Shown here: positions 36,038 to 44,463 of the stretch, one piece after another | How positions within the stretch are numbered: position 1 is the first letter of the stretch | Layout of the letters: each line of letters begins with the position of its first letter | Source: Leptospira abararensis | GTDB lineage: Bacteria > Spirochaetota > Leptospiria > Leptospirales > Leptospiraceae | DNA length: 64,000 nucleotides | Direction: 5' to 3' | Assembly: GCF_016918735.1 (NCBI RefSeq) | Contig: NZ_JAFFPR010000014.1 | Span: 1 to 64,000 of the forward strand | The notes under the pieces: model-generated | Database searches by the model: none | Told to the model about the DNA's origin: nothing | The model's input: only the letters and a program-made list of their open reading frames with translations | Program-made: the position numbers and the translations under genes

Positions 36038-36994
36038 TTATGATAGGAAGCCTTCCAGTGCTTCGGCAAGCGCTTCCAAACCCTCCGCAGTGGCATTTGC
36101 TGTTGTATCTGCTTTTGCTGAAATGGTAGAGAAATCGACCTCTGCTTCTAAACTAACTGATTCAATGAATAGTTTAGTCAAACGAACGACAGCCCAAGCA
36201 AATCCAATTCCTAAGGTAAATAGGATGATCAAATAAGCGATGATAAAATTAATGAAAATTTTTCCGCCAGTGATATCGGATCGGAATTTTTTTCCTTGGA
36301 AACTAGTTCTGTTCCAAATGTAATTTTGGACATCTGCCAAAAACCAGGAATAGTAGATTCCGAGAGTTACGATACTCAATAGAAATCCCTTTAAGTAGAG
36401 GAAAAAGATCTCTTTTCCTTCTGCAGAAAATCCAAAATTTGTATTTCCGTATCTGGTTCTGCTTTGTACGTAAGCTTCCTTTTCTGCAAAAAACCAAGGG
36501 TAATAAATCCCAAGTGTAATGATGGTTAATAGGATCCCTTTTCCATAAATTTTCGCCACTTCCAAAATTTTTCCATCGAATCCAAAGCGAAGGTTACGGT
36601 ACCCAGTCCGAGAAGTCAGATACTTTCTACCTCCCACTACAATAATCGGGACCAAGGCAAGGAACACTCCGAGAGTCAGGACATACCCAACAATCATCCC
36701 AAAATATGGGATAGGAATATAAGCAAGGATGGTTTGGATGATATAGATTCCGAGATAAAGAACTATGAAAATTCCTAAGGCCTTCAGAAAACCTATGAAT
36801 CGCTCTTTTCCTGTTCCATGAAAGGAAAAACGTTCCCCAGCCCATTCCAAATTTTCTGCCATAAATTTTTGTACATTGGTTCTGGCCCAAAAGCTATATA
36901 TCCCCAAAGTTACTACGGTAAGAAACATATTCTTCAATAAAAGGATGAAGAGTTGCCCTCCCGTGGCATGGTATTGTAGTCTCGTATTGTTCAT
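36038..36994 (-). CDS. DUF898 (YjgN-like) multi-pass membrane protein
   Basis: The ATG at 36992-36994 behind GAGGACATCA gives 318 residues. Six or more hydrophobic helices contain three repeats of the YjgN core: a LLKNMFLTVVTLGIYSFWA-type segment followed by a YR/F-F-G-W/F half. Recurring TLGIYY-W motifs lie at about 30, 175 and 225. The function of DUF898 is unknown. Its pairing with an M48 protease recurs in other bacteria, to my knowledge, and suggests it may be a partner or substrate. Confidence 0.8.
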   Translation of the reverse strand: MNNTRLQYHATGGQLFILLLKNMFLTVVTLGIYSFWARTNVQKFMAENLEWAGERFSFHGTGKERFIGFLKALGIFIVLYLGIYIIQTILAYIPIPYFGMIVGYVLTLGVFLALVPIIVVGGRKYLTSRTGYRNLRFGFDGKILEVAKIYGKGILLTIITLGIYYPWFFAEKEAYVQSRTRYGNTNFGFSAEGKEIFFLYLKGFLLSIVTLGIYYSWFLADVQNYIWNRTSFQGKKFRSDITGGKIFINFIIAYLIILFTLGIGFAWAVVRLTKLFIESVSLEAEVDFSTISAKADTTANATAEGLEALAEALEGFLS

Positions 36995-37163
36995 TGATGT
37001 CCTCAAAGGATGATTGGTGGGGAGATTATAAAAGATTTTGTAAATGGGTAAAGAAAAATATTTCCTATTCATTAGAAATACAATTTGTACGATTGAACCT
37101 AATTCATGACTTTTTTAGAAATCGCCGAACTTGTGTATCTTTAATCAAGTCTACCTGTACAGA

Positions 37164-37451
37164 ATGCGAACCATTTTGATTTTTCTCTTCTTGAGTGTGG
37201 CTTTTTTATCCGAAGGATTTGCCGATTCGAGACAAGAACTGCCGCCGACTCTTGGTGATTTGAAGGGCCAAGACAAGTCCGTGCGTCAACCGCCTGATCG
37301 TAAGGACAAAAAAGGATGTTGTAAAATCAAATATCCCGCCGGTGGATATGATTTCTTTCTTGCGACCGAAGACGATTGTCGCGCTAGTTTATACTTTGAC
37401 AGATTTTTAGGAGAAAACAACACTCTATGCTTTCGTTGGGAAGGGGAATAG
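37164..37451 (+). CDS. Small secreted four-cysteine protein
   Basis: The ATG at 37164 gives 95 residues with a clean signal peptide (MRTILIFLFLSVAFLSEGFA). The mature part is charged and proline-rich up to residue 50, then holds Cys52, Cys53, Cys72 and Cys89 in a compact module. Disulfide pairing in the periplasm is likely. I do not recognise a family. It overlaps the patatin gene by 25 bases if that gene starts at 37427, so the pair is coupled. Confidence 0.6.
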   Translation: MRTILIFLFLSVAFLSEGFADSRQELPPTLGDLKGQDKSVRQPPDRKDKKGCCKIKYPAGGYDFFLATEDDCRASLYFDRFLGENNTLCFRWEGE

Positions 37452-38389
37452 AATTTGTCGATTTTATGGGCGTTCGAGAACAAGTATTACAAACACTAGT
37501 CAAAATATTTCCCTCTTATGATGCTTCTCTTGCCATTGCCGGTGGTGGGTGTAAGGCTTTTTATGCTTTGGGGGTTGGAAAGACTCTTCGTGAATGGGGG
37601 GTTCGTTTCACTGAGGTTTCTGGAGTGTCTGCGGGTGCTGCTATGGCCCTTTGTATTCTCTCCCAAACAGAAGAAGAATCGGTAGAATACTTTGAAGAAA
37701 TCACAAAACGCAATTCGCGTAACTTTCATTTTTCGAATTTTCTTCGGGGAGAATCTACCTTTCCACACGAAGATATGTATCGGCGAACCATTCGTTTTGG
37801 AATGAAGTTCGATAAGGTTTTGGAATCAGGGGCCAAAGTCTGGATCCATTCTGTGAAAGCTCATCCCAAGGAAGATTCACTAAAGAATAAGTTCCGTTTG
37901 GCGAGACTTATCTCTGAAACAGGTAGGGCCTTTATTTTGGATGATCGAGACCGGTCGGATGGAATCCCTGCGAACCGGACTGCCGAGATGATTAAAAAAT
38001 GGAATATGGTGGATGTGGATTTTACAGAAAAAGACTTTGTGAATTCAGAAACAATAGAACAATTCATTATGAACTCATCTTCAATTCCTCCTATTGTGGA
38101 CTTTCAATCGGTTGATGATGAATATTATTTGGATGGGGGACTCACCAATAATATGGTCATCGAAACTTTTTCGCCTAACGCCAAAATCATCGGAATTCAT
38201 TATGAACCGAATACGATTGTGGGTAAAGACCCAGAATTATTGGCAAAATCCTATTTGATGACTCCTTCTAAACCTCTACCTATTACCTCTTTTGATTATA
38301 CCAATCCAAAAGGAGTTAGAGAAACTTTTGAATTAGGAAAAGCGGATGCCTTGGCCCAAAAAACGGCAATTCTTAATTATTTAAGATAG
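37427..38389 (+). CDS. Patatin-like phospholipase
   Basis: This 320-residue protein has the patatin catalytic set: glycine-rich oxyanion loop AGGGCKAFYALG, nucleophile elbow GVSAGA (GxSxG) and Asp in YLDGGLTNN (DGG). It is expected to hydrolyse acyl esters of phospholipids in the cytoplasm. There is no signal peptide. The ATG at 37427 has AGGAG 13 bases upstream; an ATG at 37466 is an alternative that would remove the overlap with the preceding gene. Its 3' end overlaps the convergent aminotransferase by 13 bases. Confidence 0.88.
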   Translation: MLSLGRGIEFVDFMGVREQVLQTLVKIFPSYDASLAIAGGGCKAFYALGVGKTLREWGVRFTEVSGVSAGAAMALCILSQTEEESVEYFEEITKRNSRNFHFSNFLRGESTFPHEDMYRRTIRFGMKFDKVLESGAKVWIHSVKAHPKEDSLKNKFRLARLISETGRAFILDDRDRSDGIPANRTAEMIKKWNMVDVDFTEKDFVNSETIEQFIMNSSSIPPIVDFQSVDDEYYLDGGLTNNMVIETFSPNAKIIGIHYEPNTIVGKDPELLAKSYLMTPSKPLPITSFDYTNPKGVRETFELGKADALAQKTAILNYLR

Positions 38390-39570
38390 GATTGAAGGGC
38401 TTCTAAACCTTTTCGTAAAGTTTCTTCCTCTGAAATTAAGCTCACAACCAATATGCAGCGGTTATGCGAAAAGCCATACCAAGATCCAGGGTGTAAAAAC
38501 ACCTTGGTTTCTAATAAAATCTCTGCAACCAGATCTTCATCCTTTTTTTCCAAATCTAATTCAAATAAAAAATACCATCCTGCTTCTACTGCGGATTTTT
38601 TTTTGATTATCGGATTCTCTTCTGAAAAGAAAATACATTCTGCAAAGTTTCGCATAATTCTTGTTTGGATGCGATTTTGGATCATAAATTTCCAAGGTAT
38701 AAGTTCTGGGGCCGCGAGTTGTACTGGAGAGTTGACAGAAAGGTAAGTATCGGCAATGAATCCTAAATTTTTCTGGATTTCGGATCTGTAGAGTTTTGGG
38801 CTTTGGTTCAAGATCCAACCTAGTTTGAGCTGAGGAAGTGCTAACATTTTAGAAAATCCATTGCAGATTAATAGAGGAAAATTAGGCGAATCAGGAATCT
38901 CGTGGGGCTGCCCAGAAAACTCATACCCTACAAAAACTTCGTCTAAAAGAATTGGAATTTTGACTTCCAATGCCTCCCATTCTTTCCAAAAACTCGCAGT
39001 GGTTCGAGAACCAGTTGGATTTGCGGGACTGACCAACACAATCAGTTTGGTTTTTGTACTTACACAATTGGCAATGGTTTCCGCAGAATAAATCCACTTC
39101 CCAGTTTCTGGATCTTCTTTTAGCGGGTAGTGGACTTCTTTTAGATTTTCAAGTCCAATTAAAAAACTAAATAACGGATAACCAGGGTTTGGTGTAAGGA
39201 CTTCGTCCCCTGGATTTGTAAAAAGTTTAAAAATATAGGAATAGGCTTCCGAAGTACTGGCCGTAAGAATTAAGTCGGAGGTTTTGGATTGAATTCCTCT
39301 GTTTGTATATTCGGAAACAATGGTCGCTCTTGTGGATTCTAACCCTTCTGCCAGAGGGTCATACTGGCTGAGGTCCAAACGGGAAAGTATATGGGACAAA
39401 GCTCCCGGAGGGAATTCCAATCCTAATTTTGTAGGATTGGAATTGGTGAGATCCAAAATTGTTTTTCCTGACCTTTCCAGATTTTGTTTTGTTTGGTAGA
39501 TTTTATTTTCTGAGTTTAAATCACCTAATAACTGAAAGCGGTTCGAAAATGAAAAAGGGAAATCAGCCAA
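38377..39570 (-). CDS. PLP-dependent aminotransferase, class I/II
   Basis: This protein of about 397 residues has a fold-type I aminotransferase core: NPTKLGLEFP near the N-terminus, PGYPLFSF, SPANPTG (the Asn that contacts the pyridine oxygen), LLDEVFVGY (the Asp that contacts the PLP nitrogen) and CNGFSKMLALPQLKLGW, with the Schiff-base Lys in SK. The substrate is probably an amino acid. I chose the TTG at 39568-39570 behind AGGA, next to the SDR stop. An in-frame TTG at 39600 would overlap the SDR by 29 bases and has no ribosome site. Confidence 0.85.
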   Translation of the reverse strand: MADFPFSFSNRFQLLGDLNSENKIYQTKQNLERSGKTILDLTNSNPTKLGLEFPPGALSHILSRLDLSQYDPLAEGLESTRATIVSEYTNRGIQSKTSDLILTASTSEAYSYIFKLFTNPGDEVLTPNPGYPLFSFLIGLENLKEVHYPLKEDPETGKWIYSAETIANCVSTKTKLIVLVSPANPTGSRTTASFWKEWEALEVKIPILLDEVFVGYEFSGQPHEIPDSPNFPLLICNGFSKMLALPQLKLGWILNQSPKLYRSEIQKNLGFIADTYLSVNSPVQLAAPELIPWKFMIQNRIQTRIMRNFAECIFFSEENPIIKKKSAVEAGWYFLFELDLEKKDEDLVAEILLETKVFLHPGSWYGFSHNRCILVVSLISEEETLRKGLEALQSYLK

Positions 39571-39571
39571 A

Positions 39572-40351
39572 TCATCCTGCTTGGTGTAAGTATTTCGCAA
39601 TCAAACGAACGAGAAATCTAGGAGAAAATCGAACCGATTGTGCTAAAAGGAAATTAAAGAATCCCGTAATTTTTACGACCTTTTTTCCAAACAGAGCATC
39701 GAGTCCAATATCCACCACATCTTGTGATTTCATAATCAGAAAAGATGACTTAACTAAATTGATTTTCGTCATATTGGCTCTTTCGAAAAATTCAGTTTGA
39801 GTTGGTCCTGGGCAAACGCATGTTACAGTAACACCATAATCTCGAACTTCTTCGGCAAGTCCTTCACTTAAGGAAAGAACAAAGGCTTTTGAAGCATAGT
39901 AACTTGACATCAGTGGTCCTGGTTGGAAAGCGGCAGTGGAAGCAACGTTTAGAATATAACCTTCTTTGACTTTTACCATATCTTGTAAAAACAAATGGCA
40001 AAGTTCTGCGAGAGTAGTGACATTGAGTTGGATCAACTCTGCTTCTTTTGCAAAGGAATTCTTATGAAATTCACCGTTGAGACCAAAACCAGCATTGTTC
40101 ACCAAACAGTGGATGTTTAGTTTTAGTTTTTTGACCGCTTTGTATAAAACTTCTGCCGATTTAGGTTTGGCCAAGTCTTGGGCGATGACGACACTTTGTA
40201 ATCCGTATTTGGATTTGATTTCTGTGGCGAGCGCCTTCAATCGATCGGCACTACGTGCGACTAAAATGGGAGTAAAACCCTTTTTAGCCAAAGTCAGAGC
40301 AAAGTCTTTTCCGAGTCCAGTGGATGCACCTGTAATTAAAGCATATTTCAT
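39572..40351 (-). CDS. Short-chain dehydrogenase/reductase
   Basis: This 259-residue SDR has TGASTGLG, NNAGFG, Ser in NVASTAAF and YYASKAF (Tyr...Lys). ARS after the second strand suggests NADP(H). The sequence resembles the DltE/YqjQ-like group of uncertain substrate. The C-terminal stretch FNFLLAQSVRF may attach it to a membrane. It is upstream of the aminotransferase and probably cotranscribed; the two starts are less than 90 bases from the divergent MFS gene. Confidence 0.9.
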   Translation of the reverse strand: MKYALITGASTGLGKDFALTLAKKGFTPILVARSADRLKALATEIKSKYGLQSVVIAQDLAKPKSAEVLYKAVKKLKLNIHCLVNNAGFGLNGEFHKNSFAKEAELIQLNVTTLAELCHLFLQDMVKVKEGYILNVASTAAFQPGPLMSSYYASKAFVLSLSEGLAEEVRDYGVTVTCVCPGPTQTEFFERANMTKINLVKSSFLIMKSQDVVDIGLDALFGKKVVKITGFFNFLLAQSVRFSPRFLVRLIAKYLHQAG

Positions 40352-40438
40352 TAGGGAAATTTATTACTGAATGCAAAAGTTGGCAATTCGAAACTAAATA
40401 GTTTTGGAAATTTTGAACGGCTGGTCAATATTAGTTTT

Positions 40439-41662
40439 ATGAGCCAACCTCTCACCCATCCGCTTCATACCATCCAAAAAGAAAGAGCCATCATCTTTAT
40501 CCTTGCGGCCCTCCAATTTTTACACATCCTGGATTTTGTCATCATGATGCCTCTCGGCCCCGTGTTTATGGACAGTTTCAAAATCGATTCTGCAGCCTTT
40601 GGGTTGCTAGTTTCTTCCTATTCCATCAGTGCTGGTTTATTTGGACTGATTGGAGCTTTGTTTTTAGATTCCTATGATCGTAAAATGAGCCTTCTTGTAT
40701 TGTTTTTTGGATTTTCTTTCGGGACATTGTTATGTGCTTTTGCTCCCAATTATGGATTTTTACTTTTTGCAAGGATTGTTGCCGGTGGATTCGGGGGAAT
40801 GATTGGGGCTACTGTTCTTTCTATTATTGGAGATATCATTCCTGTATTTAGAAGAGGGGCAGCAACCGGTGTTGTGATGAGTTCCTTTTCTGTGGCTTCA
40901 GTGATTGGAATTCCGATCGGGCTTTCCTTAGCAAATAAATTCGGATGGCATTTCCCATTCCTCTCTTTGGCTATTGCTGGTTTTTTGATTCTACCGATTG
41001 GTTACAAAGTATTACCATCGATCCGTTACCATTTAGATTCAGATGTTCACCCGAAACAGTCCCAACTCAAATCATTAAAACAAGTGATTACCAAAAAAGA
41101 CCATATGGCCCCTTTTCTTTTTATGGTTTTTTTGATGTTTGGTGGATTTACAATCATTCCTTTTCTTAGTCCATTTCTAGTCTCAAACGTTGGTTTAGCG
41201 ATTAGTGATCTACCTTATATTTATTTCTTTGGCGGACTATTTACATTTTTTACTAGCAGATTCATTGGAAAACTGTCGGACCGTTATGGAAAACTAACTG
41301 TTTACCAAATCATTTCGATCATAGCTGTGATCCCGATCGTGATTGTTGTGACCTTAACAAAAACTTCCTTACCAGTAGTTCTTACCATCACAACTTTATT
41401 TATGATTTTAGTTTCTGGAAGGATGGTTCCTGCCTTTGCTATGATTACTTCCGCTGTGGAACCAAGAATTCGTGGAAGTTTTATGTCTGTGAATTCGGCC
41501 ATCCAACAGATTTCTTCGGGCGCAGCATCTTATGTTGCCGGGCTCATTTTGGTACAAACTTCTGATAATCAACTAGTAAACTATGAATTGGTAGGAATGA
41601 TTTCTGTATTTAGTTTGTTGTTTAGCGTGTATCTTGCTAAAAAAATAAAAATTGCTGGCTAA
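40439..41662 (+). CDS. MFS transporter (DHA1/AraJ-like)
   Basis: This 407-residue protein has 12 predicted helices. The A-motif-like loop after helix 2 is LDSYDRKMSLL, and a second copy, GKLSDRYGKLTVYQ, follows helix 8. The ARIVAGGFGG segment on helix 4 is typical of drug-efflux MFS proteins. The export substrate is not evident. It is divergent from the SDR/aminotransferase pair. A 26-base inverted repeat follows it before the convergent hypothetical gene. Confidence 0.88.
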   Translation: MSQPLTHPLHTIQKERAIIFILAALQFLHILDFVIMMPLGPVFMDSFKIDSAAFGLLVSSYSISAGLFGLIGALFLDSYDRKMSLLVLFFGFSFGTLLCAFAPNYGFLLFARIVAGGFGGMIGATVLSIIGDIIPVFRRGAATGVVMSSFSVASVIGIPIGLSLANKFGWHFPFLSLAIAGFLILPIGYKVLPSIRYHLDSDVHPKQSQLKSLKQVITKKDHMAPFLFMVFLMFGGFTIIPFLSPFLVSNVGLAISDLPYIYFFGGLFTFFTSRFIGKLSDRYGKLTVYQIISIIAVIPIVIVVTLTKTSLPVVLTITTLFMILVSGRMVPAFAMITSAVEPRIRGSFMSVNSAIQQISSGAASYVAGLILVQTSDNQLVNYELVGMISVFSLLFSVYLAKKIKIAG

Positions 41663-41678
41663 ACTTTGAATTTTGTAT

Positions 41679-41704
41679 AATCAACTAGCGAAGATTAGTT
41701 GATT
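41679..41704. terminator. Candidate bidirectional terminator hairpin
   Basis: The repeat AATCAACTA...TAGTTGATT gives a perfect nine-base-pair stem with an eight-base loop. It lies between the MFS stop and the stop of the convergent gene at 41705. There is no long T-run on either strand, so termination strength is uncertain. Confidence 0.5.
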
Positions 41705-42625
41705 CTACAATTCTAATTTACCAGTGTTAAGAAAATCGATAATCATTTGTTTTTGAGATGGAGTAATCATTTTTCGTTCTAATAATTGATTTAGAATTTC
41801 TGATGCAGTTCCAATTTCCATTCCATTCATTTCTGAAAAGATAAACTGAAAGTTTTTATCAATTCTATGCTCTCCGATATAGTTTATGAGTTTTTCACTC
41901 GTCTCTAAAATCAATTGTTGTCTTTCAATGAGTCCTTCCATTGTGGAAAGTATGATCGAAACTTCAGGATCGTCTGCAAATAATTGCATCATGTGTTCAT
42001 AGATTTTTGGAGATTGTAATGGTAATTCGTAGATTGAATCTCCGAGTGCGGTATATAAAGATTTTTCTTCTTCAAAATCCAAACCAGTATATTTGTTAAG
42101 GTTTGATACAATTTCGGATGGTAATATTACTATAAACTGACATGCATATTCTGGTTCTTTTAAGTAACGAACAAAATACTGAATTAGATCGCAAATGCGT
42201 AAATAACTAACAAAAGTCCAATATTTAAAACTTCTTATATCAAACATGTGTTTGATTGATTTTTCCCTTTTAATGGAATCCCGAATGTTCATGTAATTTT
42301 CAAAATCACATTTGAAAAGATAACTCAAAGTGTGGTTTGAAAAGGACTCAATAATCTCTCGAACGAGTGTAGGTTCTCCAATATAAAGAAAATACGAAAT
42401 TAGTTCTAAATTGTCTTTAGAGGTCCAAAGAAATTTTTCTAATGTTTTCGCAGGAATTTGAGAAAATGCAGAAAACCCAATTTTAAATGTAACTCTATCC
42501 TGTAAAAAGGCTTCTAGTTTATTTTTTGCAATACAATCTTCATCTAAGTCTTGTTTAGCGAATGAATGCCTGCAGCTAGGTGGGCAGGCTTCATATAAAG
42601 ATGTACCAAGGAAACATTTAGGCAT
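41705..42625 (-). CDS. Hypothetical protein with N-terminal cysteine cluster
   Basis: This 306-residue cytoplasmic protein has cysteines at 4, 14, 18 and 31 with a His at 20, a spacing that could bind zinc or an iron-sulfur cluster. The remaining 270 residues are predicted helical, with Phe and Tyr clusters around 100-150, and contain one further Cys pair region. I recognise no family. It lies three bases after the lipoprotein gene on the same strand, so the two are likely cotranscribed. Confidence 0.6.
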   Translation of the reverse strand: MPKCFLGTSLYEACPPSCRHSFAKQDLDEDCIAKNKLEAFLQDRVTFKIGFSAFSQIPAKTLEKFLWTSKDNLELISYFLYIGEPTLVREIIESFSNHTLSYLFKCDFENYMNIRDSIKREKSIKHMFDIRSFKYWTFVSYLRICDLIQYFVRYLKEPEYACQFIVILPSEIVSNLNKYTGLDFEEEKSLYTALGDSIYELPLQSPKIYEHMMQLFADDPEVSIILSTMEGLIERQQLILETSEKLINYIGEHRIDKNFQFIFSEMNGMEIGTASEILNQLLERKMITPSQKQMIIDFLNTGKLEL

Positions 42626-42628
42626 AGA

Positions 42629-43093
42629 CTATTGTATTAATTCTCCGCAGTCTCTCATTTCGGGGGCATAAGGATTTTTTACTTCTCTCCCTGTCATTAA
42701 CCAAGATTTATCGACCATAGGACAGTAAAATCGATTGTACTTAGATTGATTTGGCACTTCCGTTTTGATTTGGATCAATATTTCCTGAATTTTAGAAATT
42801 TTTTCGTAACTAGATTCTAAATCTACCCCGTTTGTGGGAAGGAGTGGACGTAAAGTTTCTGCCCAGGCCTTTAATTTGGGATGTCCACTCGTCCCCAAGG
42901 AATCAATAGATTCTGAAAATACTTTCCAGTTCGGTTTTGGGTCTTCTTTTAGATACTCTTCTAGTAGGATTTGGTTCTCTGCTAGGAGTTTTGCCGCTAG
43001 GTTTTCATGGGCAGTTTCAAAAGGAACGACCTCTTCCTTGCAAGAAAGGGCAAAAAAGGCTAAAACGATGAGTAATATCCGAAATGCATTCAT
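42629..43093 (-). CDS. Lipoprotein, unknown function
   Basis: The ATG at 43091-43093 gives 154 residues. The lipoprotein signal MNAFRILLIVLAFFALSC ends at Cys18. The mature part is helical to about 125, then contains YCPMVDKSWLM and RDCGELIQ with two cysteines. The short CPMVDKSW stretch is reminiscent of metal-binding motifs in copper-related proteins (CPM), which is only a hint. An upstream in-frame TTG at 43132 would spoil the signal peptide. Confidence 0.65.
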   Translation of the reverse strand: MNAFRILLIVLAFFALSCKEEVVPFETAHENLAAKLLAENQILLEEYLKEDPKPNWKVFSESIDSLGTSGHPKLKAWAETLRPLLPTNGVDLESSYEKISKIQEILIQIKTEVPNQSKYNRFYCPMVDKSWLMTGREVKNPYAPEMRDCGELIQ

Positions 43094-43232
43094 AATTTGA
43101 TTCTTTTTTCCTAAGTTGGAATTGGAATTCAAATTTTAGTTTCGAGTTTGTTAGAGGGAAATTGCTTTTTTCTCGACAAAGCCGGTTTTTCAAGCATGAT
43201 GACAGAAAAGTTCACGAAGGTGTAATTCCATT

Positions 43233-43583
43233 ATGATTATTGTAGAAGGCATTGGCCACGTCAGTATCCCAGTCTCCCAACTCGACACCTCTATCGATTT
43301 TTACAGGGACATTTTTGACTTCGAAGTGGAGACAAAGAAGGCGACTGAGGCAATTCTTTCTCTGGATTCCTTTCGAATCCGATTGGTGGTTGCAGAAGTT
43401 TCAGACAGATCTCTGCCAACCTTAAGTTTTGTGATGGATGTGGATGATTTCACTGAAGCCATCAGCGAACTGGAAGAGAAAAACGTGAAGATCATTAAAG
43501 GGCCAGAAGGAATTGATTCTGGAGAATCCCTCACGTTTGCGGACCCAAGCCAAAACTTAATCGAGATCTTCTACTCCAACTAA
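43233..43583 (+). CDS. VOC family (glyoxalase-like) protein
   Basis: This 116-residue single vicinal-oxygen-chelate domain begins IVEGIGHVSIPV, with metal ligand His9, then DTSIDFYRDIF, and ends in FADPSQNLIEIFYSN with Glu112. Two babab halves are visible. Members include glyoxalase I, fosfomycin resistance proteins and epimerases; this small acidic form cannot be assigned. It is monocistronic, with an AAGGTG ribosome site upstream. Confidence 0.88.
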   Translation: MIIVEGIGHVSIPVSQLDTSIDFYRDIFDFEVETKKATEAILSLDSFRIRLVVAEVSDRSLPTLSFVMDVDDFTEAISELEEKNVKIIKGPEGIDSGESLTFADPSQNLIEIFYSN

Positions 43584-43600
43584 ATCCTGCTGATTTTTAA

Positions 43601-43655
43601 ATTCCCAATGAATATCTTCCTCTTGGCTTCTGAACTGAAACCAAGAGGTGGGAAT
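43601..43655. terminator. Two-tier inverted repeat between convergent genes
   Basis: The inner stem is CCTCTTGG...CCAAGAGG (8 bp, 14-base loop with a further TTC/GAA pair). The outer stem is ATTCCCA...TGGGAAT (7 bp), separated on the left side by an 11-base bulge. It lies between the VOC stop and the TIG lipoprotein stop. It could be a bidirectional terminator, but no T-run follows directly on either strand. Confidence 0.45.
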
Positions 43656-43701
43656 GCCTAAACCTAAATTCCAATTTAAATAAGCTTATAGACGATTTTT
43701 T

Positions 43702-44394
43702 TTAAAGGACTAAGCTGCAAGTCGCAGATTCAGCCGTGATGTAAAACTGAGTCGCAACCCCTACTGGAAAAGGAATCACCGGGTCGTTTTGCAAAACGTA
43801 ATCGGTTGCTCGGCACGATCTATCAAATACTCTCACAGTCACGACACTTTGGCAACCGATGGTCAAATTCCTAGATGATAATAATGTATCTGTGCGAAAG
43901 GCTTTCGTTTCATTTCCATCAAACTCTATGGATAAACTTTGGCCTTGTTTTAATTCAATTTCTGCGCCATATTGTTTGTTTGTCACCGCATAGCAGTCGA
44001 TAAAGTATTCCATACCAGCACAATTCACACCTTCTTTCGAATTTGGTAAACAGGAGCCACCGGATTTTGATACTGTGATGAATCCCGAATAAGCTCCATC
44101 CGGAACTTTCGTATACAATTCGGTTCCAATGTTTAGGCTGATGGTAGCAATGATGTCATTGAATCGAACCACAGGATCGATTCCAAAGTTTTCCCCTTTG
44201 ATGACAACTTCGGTAGCTGAATAGAGGGCATTTAGATTGTTCTGTGCAGGAGTTCCAATTTGTGGAGTTACAGAAGACACAACAGGGGGAGAGGTAAGAA
44301 GCGCGGCCAAAGGATCTTCCGATGAGGAAGATATACAGGAAAAACTGCTTCCAAGTACTAGTGAGAATCCGATTGTGTATAAAATCCTTCTCAT
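43702..44394 (-). CDS. IPT/TIG domain lipoprotein
   Basis: The ATG at 44392-44394 gives 230 residues. The signal MRRILYTIGFSLVLGSSFSC ends at Cys20. Residues 35-120 form an IPT/TIG immunoglobulin-like fold (PPVVSSVTPQIGTP...VVIKGENFGIDPVVRFND). The C-terminal 110 residues hold six cysteines (for example CLPNS, NCAG, DCYAV and GCQSVV), likely disulfide-bonded. TIG lipoproteins are often surface-exposed; adhesion is possible but unproven. Confidence 0.75.
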   Translation of the reverse strand: MRRILYTIGFSLVLGSSFSCISSSSEDPLAALLTSPPVVSSVTPQIGTPAQNNLNALYSATEVVIKGENFGIDPVVRFNDIIATISLNIGTELYTKVPDGAYSGFITVSKSGGSCLPNSKEGVNCAGMEYFIDCYAVTNKQYGAEIELKQGQSLSIEFDGNETKAFRTDTLLSSRNLTIGCQSVVTVRVFDRSCRATDYVLQNDPVIPFPVGVATQFYITAESATCSLVL

Positions 44395-44463
44395 GATCAC
44401 TGTTTCCATTATCGGAAAATCAAAAGAGTTTTCATTTCTATTTTTTCATTCGGGGGAAATTCT

